A stretch of DNA of 64,000 nt. Source: Protula sp. h YS-2021. Lineage: Eukaryota; Annelida; Polychaeta; Sabellida; Serpulidae. This document shows positions 12,001 through 22,396 of this stretch, one piece after another; positions within the stretch are counted from its first letter, which is position 1; every line of letters begins with the position of its first letter. The position numbers and the translations under genes were made by a program. The stretch is taken from NCBI GenBank assembly GCA_949752745.1, contig OX457029.1, forward strand, positions 39,663,103 to 39,727,102. Reading direction: 5' to 3'. The notes beneath the pieces were generated by a model. It was not told the DNA's origin, did not search any database, and saw only the letters and a list, made by a program, of their open reading frames with translations.

Positions 12001-13287
12001 CCTGGGTTGGTACAGCCCCATATTAGGCAGGAACTCGAGGCAATCTCCTTCGCAAGTGGAACACCAGCATACAGAGCAGAACCTGAAAATGGTGGTGAGC
12101 GAACCGCTCCTATCAGCTATGACCAGCCACGGAAGAGGCGTGTTAGATAAAGATAACGATAAAGATAACGAAGAGACAGCTAATAGTACGTTGGAGCCAA
12201 GTCTACAAGGTAACGTTCTGTTTACATGTAACTCCCACAAAATATCTGAACTTTTGTGTGGATTATTAAACGGTAAATGTCACGGTTTATGTAAATTTTC
12301 ATCTCCTATACTATTTCTCCCTATATTGAGTCTATTGATGCAATCATATGCAAATGAATTATATGAGATGTTAGATAACGAAAGTGTTAATATACCTTTG
12401 AAGTACTAGCTTCACAGACTGTCGACGATTTTATCCATTTTTCAAAAAAATGTTTGGTTTTGATGTTTGCCTACAAATTTGCTGCTGGTACAGCCTGAGG
12501 TTGACACCTCAGCCCTCCGTACAGATCGGAGAACATTAAATTTGGTTGTTATATGTGCTGCGTTGTTTGGTGCTTCGTGGGTTATGGAATGTAAGTGTAA
12601 ATATGTGTGCGATTAATGAATTGTGTGTGTTGTTGGCGTGGCTCAGGGTCCGCGGAGAGCTCCGTACAAGGCTCCATGACTACAGAACCCCTTTCTGTGA
12701 CGTCATCCATGTTCCAGTCCACAGCCAATCAGCTGTACTACTTCGCGCAGCTCATTGAGCACAGGCAGAACTTTCTACTCGCTGCCAACGCGACGGAAAC
12801 GTTGCAGAGAAGTGACGCAAGCCATGGAGGCACGGCAGCGCGTGGCCGTGTAAGGTCCGATCGTGGCGCTCCGGCTCAGACTCCCCGAGGAGAGGACAGC
12901 GTCGCTGAACCACCGAGAGCGGCATCGGCCCCTGTGAACAGTCGCTCAGGCACTGAATTTAACCAGCTGTCAGATTCAGGAAACATTTACGGGGTGTCAT
13001 TCGAAAATATCCCAATACAACAGGACACAACTCTCGTGCAAGGACCAAGCAATCGGTTTGACGCCATAACGAGTACACTGAGGAAATTAAGTTCCAAGAA
13101 ATTTAATTGGATGGCTCCTATCTGTTATCGCGTTTCTGAGGAATTTGTGCTGAGTGTTATCTACAATCGGAGGTATCGTGATCAGCAAGCGAGTCGGTTT
13201 TTAGCGACGCTCCCCAATGAAAAATTATTCGAATATTCAGCTCTGTTTAATGAAACTGACTCAACGGGCTGTTTTAGTTTCTTATAA
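1..13287 (+). CDS. Unidentified large multi-exon gene (3' part, about 1,410 residues in window)
   Basis: Sixteen exons join with consistent splice phase: 1-21 (5' end outside window), 911-1004, 1466-1660, 2654-4258, 4714-4812, 5195-5335, 5462-5674, 6232-6420, 7922-8005, 8412-8561, 9646-9808, 10188-10298, 10824-10921, 11428-11609, 11956-12209 and 12647-13287 (TAA). All introns are GT-AG except 10922-11427, which starts GC in the context AAG|GCAAGC. Exons 911 to 8561 are all phase 0 at their 3' ends, which supports the chain. The N-terminal visible part and exons 4-10 look helical, rich in Leu, Trp and charged residues (for example WISPEQQSW, RYGPAIGFF, WILTHWF). The 535-codon exon is low-complexity and polar. 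No signal peptide, transmembrane segment or catalytic motif is seen in this part. The family is not recognised. A MUN-like or other helical trafficking or scaffold protein is only a weak guess. A possible ATTAAA polyadenylation signal lies at 13667. I am confident it is a gene and have little idea of its function. Confidence 0.85.
2654..4258 (+). CDS. 535-codon exon of the unidentified gene, with a disordered repeat region
   Basis: This is one long phase-0 exon with acceptor TTTTGCAG|ATT and donor ACG|GTGAGT. Its first third encodes degenerate 9-10 residue repeats around MQSPQ and GLQ. The middle is Ser/Asp/Glu/Thr-rich with no domain and is probably disordered. A basic patch (KKKRIVKRHRK) comes near the end. 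The last 60 codons become ordered and hydrophobic (YIEFRCLINRLVHSVKGF) and lead into the helical exons that follow. The composition suggests a linker between two folded parts. A nuclear or phosphorylated role is possible from the basic patch and Ser content, but this is inference. Confidence 0.8.
2750..2990 (+). repeat. Coding minisatellite (about 27-30 bp units)
   Basis: Degenerate direct repeats built on ATGCAAAGTCCACAA and CAAGGTCTACA lie inside the 535-codon exon and encode MQSPQ-QGL-like repeats. Because the unit length is close to a multiple of three, the other + frame and the - strand are also open here. Those frames are shadows. Confidence 0.7.
5722..5955. repeat. Possible small inverted-repeat element made of TTAACCCA words
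   Basis: This stretch sits in the intron between exons 5462-5674 and 6232-6420. It starts AGTTAACCCACTTGA and ends near CAGGTGGGTTATCT, roughly the inverted form, with several AACCCA words between. No clear target duplication was found. It resembles in style the better-supported elements at 6569 and 9018. Confidence 0.35.
6569..7729. mobile_element. Fold-back DNA transposon with long TIRs and a 9-bp target duplication
   Basis: The left arm begins GGTCTCTGGACAACTCGGCA and the right arm ends TGCCGAGATGTCCAGACC, its near reverse complement. The inverted similarity continues inward through the stretch around TTCCAGAGCACTCTGGA and the stretch around CTCAAAGAGCC (mirrored as GGCTCTTTGAG near 7350), so the arms are about 390-420 bp with indels. 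CTTGCAAAC flanks both sides (6560-6568 and 7730-7738), a 9-bp target-site duplication. No transposase is present. Long TIRs with a 9-bp duplication fit a non-autonomous Mutator-like element best; an 8-bp hAT-type duplication is the alternative. It lies in an intron of the unidentified gene. Confidence 0.8.
9018..9593. mobile_element. Short TIR element (576 bp) with an 8-bp target duplication
   Basis: The left end carries repeated CCAACTCAACCCA words after GGGTCAAGTCAATCCTCG. The right end carries the mirrored words GGGTTGAGTTGG and ends GGTTGATTTGACC. GTTTTAAA flanks both sides (9010-9017 and 9594-9601). No coding capacity is seen. It is a MITE-like element in the intron between exons 8412-8561 and 9646-9808. 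Confidence 0.7.
10926..11320. repeat. 24-bp minisatellite in a GC-AG intron
   Basis: About 16 copies of a 24-bp unit (TACTCAGTCATG + TACTCCGTGATA, itself a 12-bp pair) begin a few bases after the GC splice donor at 10922. The frames that read TEYITEYM on the - strand or YSVMYSVI on the + strand are products of the period. Confidence 0.92.
12647..13287 (+). CDS. Terminal exon of the unidentified gene
   Basis: The acceptor GTGGCTCAG|GG restores the frame left by donor CAAG|GTAACG at 12209. The first 110 residues are Ser/Thr/Arg-rich. The last 100 look ordered, with aromatic and basic residues (KKFNWMAPICYRVSEEF, NRRYRDQQASRF), and end TGCFSFL-stop. The conserved-looking tail argues that this is a true C-terminus and not a truncated reading frame. 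Confidence 0.8.
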
Positions 13288-15336
13288 ACAACCAGAGGTA
13301 CGAATACAGGGTAAAACGTGCAGGTACGAAACAGTATTAACATCAGCTACAATGTAATACGTATTTAAACTGTAGGTACGAGCGTTGCTGCTGTGTATAA
13401 TGTTATTTAATATTGCAGTTTTGGACAAATGAATGATCGTTTTGTCCTGCAGATATTTTTTGAACTTTTTGTAACGTTTTCACACTTCTGAAGTGCTAGT
13501 AGTGCCTTTACTAACACATTTATCCGGTGAGGATTGGAGGGGGATTAAGGGGTAAGTGATGTTAATTTCAGCGAGTACACATTTTGCTCATGTGATTGGA
13601 AGAAGTCCATTACTATTACATATTCGTTTAATTTATTTCAAGAACATACAATTTGCACGTATGAAAATTAAATAACAATATTTACTGAATGAGTCTTCAT
13701 TCAGAGAGATTGGCAAACTTGGTAGCCATGATTATATCTAGCCCCCCCCCCCCCTCCTCCCTTCCTCGCACCTCTTTTTATGAGGAAAGGTCCTGAACGT
13801 TGACCAATCAACACGTGTAGGTTGAGGTGTTGTAGTATTAAAGAGAAGTACCCAAATCTGGTGGGTCGTTTCTCCACGTAGTAGAGGATGCGTGTGTAAT
13901 CATTGATTTCGAGCAATCCCCCGGGAATATGTGTGATGAGGAATTAACCTGTGAGGTTATCCATTTTCAAGAAAAAAAATTACGATACAACAATGTCCGG
14001 TATATGCATTGCGTCATCAGCATCCAAAATATTAGCGGGAGACTCCTGGGAAAGCGCGTCGATGACTGCAGTTCCATTATGGATGAACAGTGACAATTTT
14101 ACATTCGTGCTTTGGAAATTAATTCCTTTGAACATAAAATATTCTAAAGCTCTTATGTTACTCCTTACAGTTCACTTAAGGACACCTAAATTGTCAGTTA
14201 AAATTCAGATTTTGAATTTTTCAGCCGCTATACGAATTCCCTAGAGATTTCATGAAATCCTTGTTGACACAGATTCCCTGCAACACGCTGGCGTATTGCT
14301 GTCAGGCGTGGGCTAGTTTTGGGGGATTTTCAAGACTGCTGTTTGATAAGTTTGTAATAACAAGAATTATTCAAGTCCCAAATTACCCGAGTGTTTTATA
14401 ACTTCACCAAAATTATCCGAGTGTTTGCTGACGTCACCAAGATTACCCAAGTGTTTTTAACGTCATCAAGATTACCCGAGTGGTTTACAACATCACCAAG
14501 ATTACTCCAAGCGTTTATAACGTCACAAAGATTGCACGAGTGTTTGTAAGGTCACCGAGATCATCAGAGTATTGTGTAACGTTTTGCCCATTACCAGTGT
14601 GATTTTTCTTCGTTTACATTACATATGGTAACTAATTTCAAGTCGTCTAATGCATTTATAATGTTGCCAAAATACTGCAGACTGTCGATATTTATTTATA
14701 CATTAATTTGTTTTCTGTTAATTTTTTTGGGACAGTTAAACAGTTAAACCAGTTATTTGAAAAGCCCAGATTGCACGGCACGTATGACATTATTTCCAGT
14801 CAAAAGCTATTGAACCAAGAGGCGTTTTCATAGAAAACCTGTTTTAATTTTATGTTGTTGAAATCACAAAGAATTGTCTCAAATAATGCGCCAAGCACCA
14901 CCACTTGTTCCGTTTTATTGGTGAAAATATAACTGCTGTTCGGCCGTCTGAACATAAAACTACCAAGATGGCTGCTCCGGTTTAAGATTACGTCATTTCC
15001 GTGTATTGATTCTTTGTATAAGAGCTCAACTGCCTCCACACATTTTTTATGCTGTTTCAAATTGATACAAAATGGGGAAAACGTTTTCCAAGTGAAATGA
15101 TTTCGTTACATAATACGGGAACAGACAGTCGTCAGTCCACGCATAGTCCGGTTTATCCTTTAATTCGTAGGGCGTTTCTCGTCCTTTTTGGGCTGTCTCT
15201 GGTGATATGAATCAACAACCACCTAGTGCGTAGCGTGTTTCTTTGTTTTGGTAGAGTAGAGCTAACTTATCGTCCATTACTTTGACGAAATATGCGATAT
15301 GCACTCTTGCGATTGGAACAAGTAGAAAGGTAGTTT
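13288..15336. other. Intergenic stretch without a supportable gene
   Basis: AT-rich DNA with a C-run at 13742 and the 30-bp minisatellite at 14373. Short frames at 13951 (+) and 14800 (-) have no recognisable family and no clear splice context, so I do not call them. Confidence 0.6.
14373..14590. repeat. 30-bp minisatellite, about 6-7 degenerate copies
   Basis: Direct repeats of ACCAAGATTACCCGAGTGTT followed by TATAACGTC occur at about 30-bp spacing, decaying towards both ends. Confidence 0.75.
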
Positions 15337-15393
15337 TTAGCCCAGTTGGCTTTTCAGCCAACAGGGCTATACAGATGGGGGCAAGTGTCGTCC

Positions 15394-15420
15394 GTCCGTC
15401 CGTCTGTCCGTCTGTCCGTG
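15394..15420. repeat. TCCG-type microsatellite
   Basis: Tandem TCCG/TCTG repeats lie just inside the TTTTTAGCCC hairpin. A similar run occurs at 26983-27022. Confidence 0.8.
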
Positions 15421-15710
15421 CGTACTAGACGTAGGTTATGTGGTAGATTGTACGCCCAAGTATACATTATGTGGTAGATGCGACTTATGTGGTACACATT
15501 ATGTGGTTACCACTTAAGTTCCATTTGGGCGTACAGAGGTACCACATAGCTCACGGATACCACTTAAGGCAAAAGGACGGCAGTACGGACGCCACCGTAA
15601 AGTGGCGCCACCTAGGACGGACAAAAAAACGGATCTGACTTAGTCGCACCTACCACATAATGTATACTTGGGCGTACAATCTACTACACAACCTACGTCT
15701 AGTACGCACC
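15418..15710. repeat. Large inverted repeat (arms about 68 bp)
   Basis: The arm at 15418-15485 (GTGCGTACTAGACGTAGG ... GATGCGACT) is the near-perfect reverse complement of 15642-15710, with only about three mismatches. The roughly 156-bp spacer contains more TTATGTGGT and ACCACTTAA words. It could extrude a cruciform. It may be a small fold-back element. Confidence 0.85.
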
Positions 15711-15959
15711 ACATAACACAAAGAACCAAGAGTCCGTTGCACACTGTGGTAGTTACTATAAAGTCACTAAAGAATACCCTTTGTAATTTGCGAAGGCACT
15801 AAAGAATGTCCTTTGTAATTTGCGAAGCAGGAAAGGGTTCTTCGGAAAAGCTTAAAAACACTATCAAACCGCGCAAAATACGTAAGCTATATATGCTGTA
15901 TTTACAACACACCAACACATGAAAACACTGCATTAAAAGGACTTTTATTACATCGACAT

Positions 15960-18367
15960 CGTTTAGAGAGATATAACTCAGTTACCTAAAAATATTGGAT
16001 AGGGTCCTTTGCATTATGTGGTTTGTTACCACATAAGGTTAAGAACTGTTGATCAAGCAATATCATCACCTGAAACTCCTATTACTGAGCAAATATAGGT
16101 AGCAGAAGCCAGGATGCAAAGTATTTCTTCACTAAGAAGTAATGTTGTAATATATCTTTGGAAATAATAGATATTATTTCGAGAGCTCGAACTGAATTGT
16201 AAAGATTTGATAGGGTCCTTTGCATTATGTGGTTTGTTACCACATAAGGTTAAGGACTGTGGATCAAATAATGTCATGAACTACATGTTAAACTTTTTTG
16301 CGATTTTTGAAACTTAAAATGTATTTAAGAAGGTATTTTTTGAAGTATTAGTTGATTTGTTTAGACAAGCCTTTTGATTTTGTTGAATTGTTTGACTAGG
16401 TGTACCCCTGACTGATGATATAAGGCATTGGAATAAGTATGATGCCTTTGACGACAGTACACCGAAAGTCTGCTTTTCTACTTAAGTATTTTAAGGCTAG
16501 TTAAGATGCACAGTCATCGAAACACTTGAGACTCCTGGTACTGAGCGATTTTAGGTAACAGCATCTAGCAGTCAAATTGTTTCTTCTTTGAAGTATCGGA
16601 AGCATTACATAAGCTATGACAAATACAAAGGAGTAATGTCATTATTTTACACTTTATTTAGGCACCAGTATTGAAGTAGCATACTTCAAACTTATGATGT
16701 TCCTTCGCTAAATACGTTGCATTAAAGGTATTTCATTGCATCGAAATTATTTAGAGAGCTATAACTGAATTTTAAAAAAGACTGGATAGGGTCATTTGCA
16801 TTATGTGGTTTGTTACCACATAAGGTTAAGGACTGTAGATCAAGCAATATTACTTGAGACTCCTATTACTGAGCAAATATAGGCAGCACTAGATAGCATG
16901 CAAAGTATTTCTTCACTAAGAAGTGATTTTGTAATATATCTTTGGAAATAATAAATATTATTTCCAGAGCTCGAACTGAATTTTAAAGATTTGATAGGAT
17001 CCTTTGCATTATGTGGTTTGCTACCACATAAGGTTAAGGACTGTGGATCAAGTAATATCATGAACTACATGTTAAACATTTTTTTGCGATTTTTGAAACT
17101 TAAAATATATTTAAGGATTATCTTTATGGAGGTATTACTTGATTTATTTAGACAAGTCTTTTGATTTTGTTGACTTGTTTGACTAGGTGTACCCCTGACT
17201 GATGATATAAGGCATTGGAATAAGTATGATGCCTTTGACGACAGTACACCGAAAGTCGGCTTTTCTACAAGTTGTTTCTTCCTTTAGAAGTGATTTTGTG
17301 ATACATCTTTGGAATTAATAGAATGCAGAGAGTCTTAAGTGTCTCACGGTTTAGGTTGGAGATATATCTTATGAGTATTTTAATACATGTTTTGTAATAA
17401 ACTAGCCAAAGTAGTATCCAAATATACAGACCAGCCTCGGTGGCCTAGTAGTTAGAGTGCCCGCCTCGAGACTGGAAGATCGTAGGTTCAAACCCTGGTC
17501 GGTTCATACCTAAGACTTTAAAATTGGGACTCCTCCTTGCTACCCTGTGAGGCACTCCACATGTAAGGGTTAGAAGGAAGGGTGGAATGCCCCATTTCAA
17601 TATAATGTGGCAGGGGGATCCCGACATGACCATAGCAGTTGAAAGGGATCTAAAGAACAATACAATACAATCCAAATATACCCGTTCTTTGAAGTATTGG
17701 AAGCATTACATAAGCTATGACCCAATACACAAAAGTAATATCATTACTTTACACTTTGTTTAGGCGCCAGTATTGAAGAGGGATACTTCGAACTTTTCAT
17801 GTGCCTTCGCTAAAGGCATTGCATTAAAGGCATTTCAGTGTATCGAAATTATTTAGAGAGCTATAACTAAATTATTTTAAAAAGATTGGATAGGGTCCTT
17901 TGAATTGTGTGCTTTGTTACCACATAAGGTTAAGGACTGTTGATCAAGCAATATCATCAGCTGAAACTCCTACTACTGAGCAAATATAGTTAGCGGAAGC
18001 TAGGATGCAAAGTATTTCTTCACTAAGAAGTGATTTTGTAATATATCTTTGGAAATAATAGATATTATTTCGAGAGCTCGAACTGAATTGTAAAGATTTG
18101 ATAGGGTCCTTTGCATTATGTGGTTTGTTACCACATAAGGTTAAGGACTGTGGATCAAGTAATGTCATGAACTACATGTTAAACTTTTTTGCGATTTTTG
18201 AAACTTAAAATGTATTTAAGAAGGTATTTTTTGAAGTATTAGTTGATTTGTTTAGACAAGCCTTTTGATTTTGTTGAATTGTTTGACTAGGTGTACCCCT
18301 GACTGATGATATAAGGCACTGGAATAAGTATGATGCCTTTGACGACAGTACACCGAAAGTCTGCTTT
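15960..18367. repeat. Higher-order satellite, left part (about 790-bp units)
   Basis: Related units recur with homologous points at 16053, 16840 and 17944. The same series resumes after the nested element at 22761, 23956, 24743 and 25477. Spacing is about 787 bp, or about 1,100-1,200 bp where a SINE is included, giving a dimer of about 1.9 kb. Each unit holds two copies of a 60-bp core, GGATAGGGTCCTTTGCA then TTATGTGGT, 5 bp, ACCACATAA. The repeated 73-75 residue - strand frames are products of this satellite. Confidence 0.88.
17428..17669 (+). mobile_element. tRNA-derived SINE, copy 1
   Basis: A tRNA-like head has box A TGGCCTAGTAGTTAGAG and box B GGTTCAAACCC at 17485. A body follows, with an AATAC-repeat tail. 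It is flanked by ATCCAAATATAC at 17416-17427 and 17670-17681, a 12-bp target duplication, so this copy marks the insertion site well. A matching copy sits at the same place in another satellite unit (23440). Confidence 0.88.
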
Positions 18368-18429
18368 TTAGCCCAGCTTACGTTACACGTAAGCTGGGGT
18401 ATTCCTATCGGTTTGCGGGCGGTGTCCGT

Positions 18430-19408
18430 TAGTTAGTCAGTTAGTTAGTTAGTTGTTTATTTAGTAAACTTTGGTTCAAAATGCATCTCCTCCTACAATT
18501 TTGATCCGATGTCATTTATTTTTGGTGTGAGGCATCCCTAAGGGGTCGTGCATACGGCTTGTGCATTTCTAGTCGATCGGGTGATTTTTGAATTTTTGGC
18601 GAATTTTTAAAGAAAAAATTTTAAAATGTATCTCCTCCTACATTTTTGACCGGATGTAATTTATTTTTGGTATGAGGCACCCCTAAAGTGTCGTGCATAC
18701 GGCTTGTGCTTTTTTAGTCGATCGGGCAATTTTTGTATTTTTGGGGAATTTTTTAAGCAAAAATTTCGAAAATAATTCAAAATGCATCTTCTCCTACAAT
18801 TTTGATTCGATGTCATTTATTTTTGGTGTGAGGCATCCCTAAGGGGTCGTGCATACGGCTTGTGCTTTTCTAGTCGGCCGGGTGATTTTTGAATTTTTGG
18901 CGAATTTTTAATGAAAAAAATTTCAAATGTATCTCCTCCTACATTTTTGACCGGCTGTGATTTATTTTTGGTATGAGGCACCCCTAAAGGGTCGTGCATA
19001 CGGCTTGTGCTTTTTTAGTCGATCGGGCAATTTTTGTATTTTTGGGGAATTTTTTAAGCAAAAATTTAGAAAATAATTCAAAATGCATCTACTCCTACAA
19101 TTTTGATTCGATGTCATTTATTTTTGGTTTGAGGCATCCGTAAGGAGTCGTGCATACGGCTTGTGCTTTTTTAGTCGATCGGGTGATTTTTGAATTTTTG
19201 GGGAATTTTTGAAGAAAAAAAAATTTAAAATGTATCTCGTCCTACATTTTTAATCCGAAACCTCTCAAAGATCCGATGACCCTAAAAGGTCGTGCATACG
19301 GCTCGTGCTTTTTAGTCGATCGGACAATTTTTGTATTTTTAGGGAGTTTTTGAAAAAAAAAAAACTTCAAAATGCATTTTCCCCTACAGTTTTGATCTTT
19401 CTCTCCCT

Positions 19409-19451
<43 letters not shown>

Positions 19452-19985
19452 GTTTGAGGCATCCCTAAGGGGTTGAGCATACGGCGTGCGCTTTTTACTC
19501 GATCCGATAATTTCTGTATTTTTAGGGAATTTTTGAAAAAAAACTTCAAATGCATTTTCTCCTACAGTTTTAATCCGATTTCATTTATTTTTGGTATGAG
19601 GCATCCTTAGGTGGGTCGGGCATACGGCTTGTGCTATTTGACTCGACTTGGGAATTCTTGATTTCGATAGGGAATTTTTGATGAAAATACCTCAAAATGC
19701 ATCTTCTCCTGCAGTTTTGATCATACATCATTTATTTTGGGGCTGAGGCATGCTTAGGGTGTCGTGAATACGGCCTGTGCTTTTCGAGTCGATCACAATT
19801 TTTGGGGAATTTTTGAATAAAAAGACTTCAAAATGCATTTCCTCCTACTGTTTTTATCAGATTTCATTTATTTTTGATACAAGCCGACTTAAGGGGGTCA
19901 TGCATACGGCTTGTGCTCTTTGAGTGAATTGGAAAACTTTTGAATTTTTTTCGGAATTTAAAAAAAAAAATAAATGAATCTTCTC
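18430..19985. repeat. About 150-bp tandem repeat (core of the Helentron-like element)
   Basis: About ten degenerate units share CATCTCCTCCTACA, TTTGATCCGATGTCATTTA and GGTCGTGCATACGGCTTGTG. Neighbouring units alternate in subtype, so a 300-bp dimer is visible on the left. A T-run lies at 19406-19450. Confidence 0.88.
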
Positions 19986-22135
19986 CTGCAGCGCATAAAC
20001 GCAAGTTAAATGAACTTGCGCAGTAGTCAGATTTAACAACCGCACATCGACGCAAGTTAAATAAACATTCGCATTGGTCCGAAATGTGAACCATTGACGG
20101 AAGATAAACATGCAAACTGGTCCAAAATAAGCACCGCGCATCAACGCAAGTTAAATAAACATGCGCAATGGTCCGAAAAAAAGAACTACGCGTCGACGCA
20201 AATTGAATAGACATGCGCAGTGGTCTGAAATGCGGATCGAGCATCAACGCAACCTAAAGAAACATGCGCACTGGTCCGAAATGCGAACCGCGCATCAACG
20301 CAAGTTAAATAAATATGCACATTGGTCCGAAAAAAAGAACCGCGCATCAGCGCAACCCAAAGAAACATGCGCACTGGTCTGAAATGAGAACCACGCATCA
20401 ACGCAAGTTAAATAAACATGGGCAATGGTCGGAAATGCGAACCGTGCATCGACGGATGTTAAATAAACATGCGATCCGGTCCAAAATAAGCACCGCACAT
20501 CAACGCAAGTTAAACAAACATGTGCACTTGTCCGAAAAAAAGAACCACACATTGGCGAAAGTTGAATAGACATGCGCAGTGGTCTGAAATGAGAACCTCG
20601 CATCAACGCAAGCTAAATAAACATTCGCAGTGGTCCGAAGAAAGAACCACGAATCAACGCAAGTTGAATAGACATAAGAGTTGGGCATCGCTGGGACTGA
20701 AATAAACATGCGTTCTGGTCCGAAATGCAATTCGCGTGTCAACGCAAGTTAAGTGAACCTACGCACTGGTCCGAAATGCGAACCTCGCATGAACGCAACC
20801 TAAAGAAACAGGTACACTGGTCCGAATTCCGAACCGCTCCTCAGCGCAAGTTAAATACACATTTGCACTGATCTAAAATAAGTACCGAGCACCAACACAA
20901 GTTAAATAAATATGCGCACTGGTCCAGAATAAGAACCGCGCATCAACTCAAATTAAAGAAATATGCGCATTGGCCTGAAATAAGAACCGCACATCGACAC
21001 ACGTTAAAATAAACATGCGCATTGGTTCGAAATGCGAACCTCGCGCCAACGGAAGTTAAATAAATATTTGCACTGGTCCAAAATAAGCACCGCGCATCAA
21101 CGCAAGTTAAATAAACATGCGCACTGGTCCGAAATTCGAACTGCTCATCAACGCAAGTTGAATAAACATGCGCACTGGTCCAAAATGCAAATCGCGCACC
21201 AACGCAAGTTAGATTAACATATGCACACGTCCAAAATAAGCACCGTGCATCAACGCAAGATAGATAAACATGCAAACTCTTCCGAAATGCCAACCGCGCA
21301 TCAAGGCAACCTAAGGAAACTTGTACACTTGTCCAAAATAAGTACCGCTCATCAACACAAGTAAAATAAACATGCGCACTGATTCGTAATAAGAACCGCA
21401 CATCAACACAAGTAAATAAACATGCGCATTGATCCGAAAGAAGAACCGCACATCAACACAAGGTAAATAAACATGCGCACTGATCCGAAATAAGAACCGC
21501 ACATCAACATAAGATAGAAAAACATGGGCGCTGGTCCGAAATGCCAACCGCACATCAACGCAAGTTAAATAAACATGTGCACTGGTCCAAAATAAGCACC
21601 GCGCATCAACGCAAGTTAAATAAACATGCGCACTGGTCCGAAATTCGAACCGCGCATCAACGCCACCTAAATAAACGTGTGGAGTGGTTCGAAATGTGAA
21701 CCACGCTCCAACGCAAGTTAAATAAACATTTGTACTGGTCCAGAATAAGCACCGCGCATCAATGCAAGTTAAATAAACATGCACACTGGTCCGATATTCG
21801 AACCGCGCGTCAACGCAAGTTAAATAAACATGCGCACCGTGCAAGTTAGATAAACATGCAAACTCTTCCGAAATGCGAACCGTGCATCAAGACAACTTAA
21901 TGAAACTTGTGCACTTGTCCAAAATAAGTACCTCTCATCAACGAAAGTAAAATAAACATGCGCATTGGTCTGGAATAAGAACCGCGCATTAATCTTTATT
22001 AAGTTAAATGAACATGTGCACGGTTCCAAAATGAGAGCCGCGCATCAACGCAAATTAAATAAACATGCGTACTTGTCTGAATAAGAACCGCTCATCGAGG
22101 CAAGTTACATAAATATGCGCACTGGTCCGAAGTGC
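19985..22135. repeat. 51-bp tandem repeat, about 40 copies
   Basis: The unit is CATCAACGCAAGTTAAATAA then ACATGCGCACTGGTCCGAAA and an 11-bp variable end. The 51-bp period keeps frames open on both strands (17-residue repeats such as AHVYLTCVDAR), which are not genes. Confidence 0.92.
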
Positions 22136-22396
22136 GAGCGTTGTTTGAAGGTATCTATGGCAGACTATCCAGTCTACCAGAGATACAAAAAATCTGTTCC
22201 CCATTTTTCACGTAAAGAAATCTTTGTATGCATTTATCGGTCTATGTTCTGGTCCGGTGCTAAATTAATTATTGAGCTAGCTCTTTGCCGTCTCATCTTT
22301 TGAAGCCCGATATTTCAGGGAAATTCCTTCGCTCATGCACGCTGGAATGGGTCTTATTGCTTTCGTAAGCTGGGACTTTGTCCTTGGACAAACTTG

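Larger units (their letters stand above)
18368..22396. mobile_element. Helentron-like (HINE-type) non-autonomous element, 4.0 kb
   Basis: It begins TTAGCCCAGCTTACG with a hairpin partner CGTAAGCTGGGGT. Near the right end CGTAAGCTGGG appears again, giving a subterminal inverted repeat. A terminal stem TTTGTCC-TT-GGACAAA follows, and the element ends CTTG. It interrupts a satellite whose uninterrupted copies read GCTTTTCTACTTAAG at 16472, so it lies between two T residues with no duplication. TT insertion, subterminal inverted repeats, a 3' stem-loop and a tandem-repeat core are the known marks of Helentron-associated elements. No Rep/helicase coding is present. Confidence 0.72.

Noticed and set aside
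14800..15060. 86-codon - strand frame
   Set aside because: No recognised family, no splice context, flanked by repeats; left uncalled.
17428..17500. A true tRNA gene
   Set aside because: Boxes A and B are present, but a SINE body, an AATAC tail and a target duplication show it is a SINE.
19857..22029. Several - and + strand frames of 60-177 codons
   Set aside because: 17-residue repeats produced by the 51-bp satellite.
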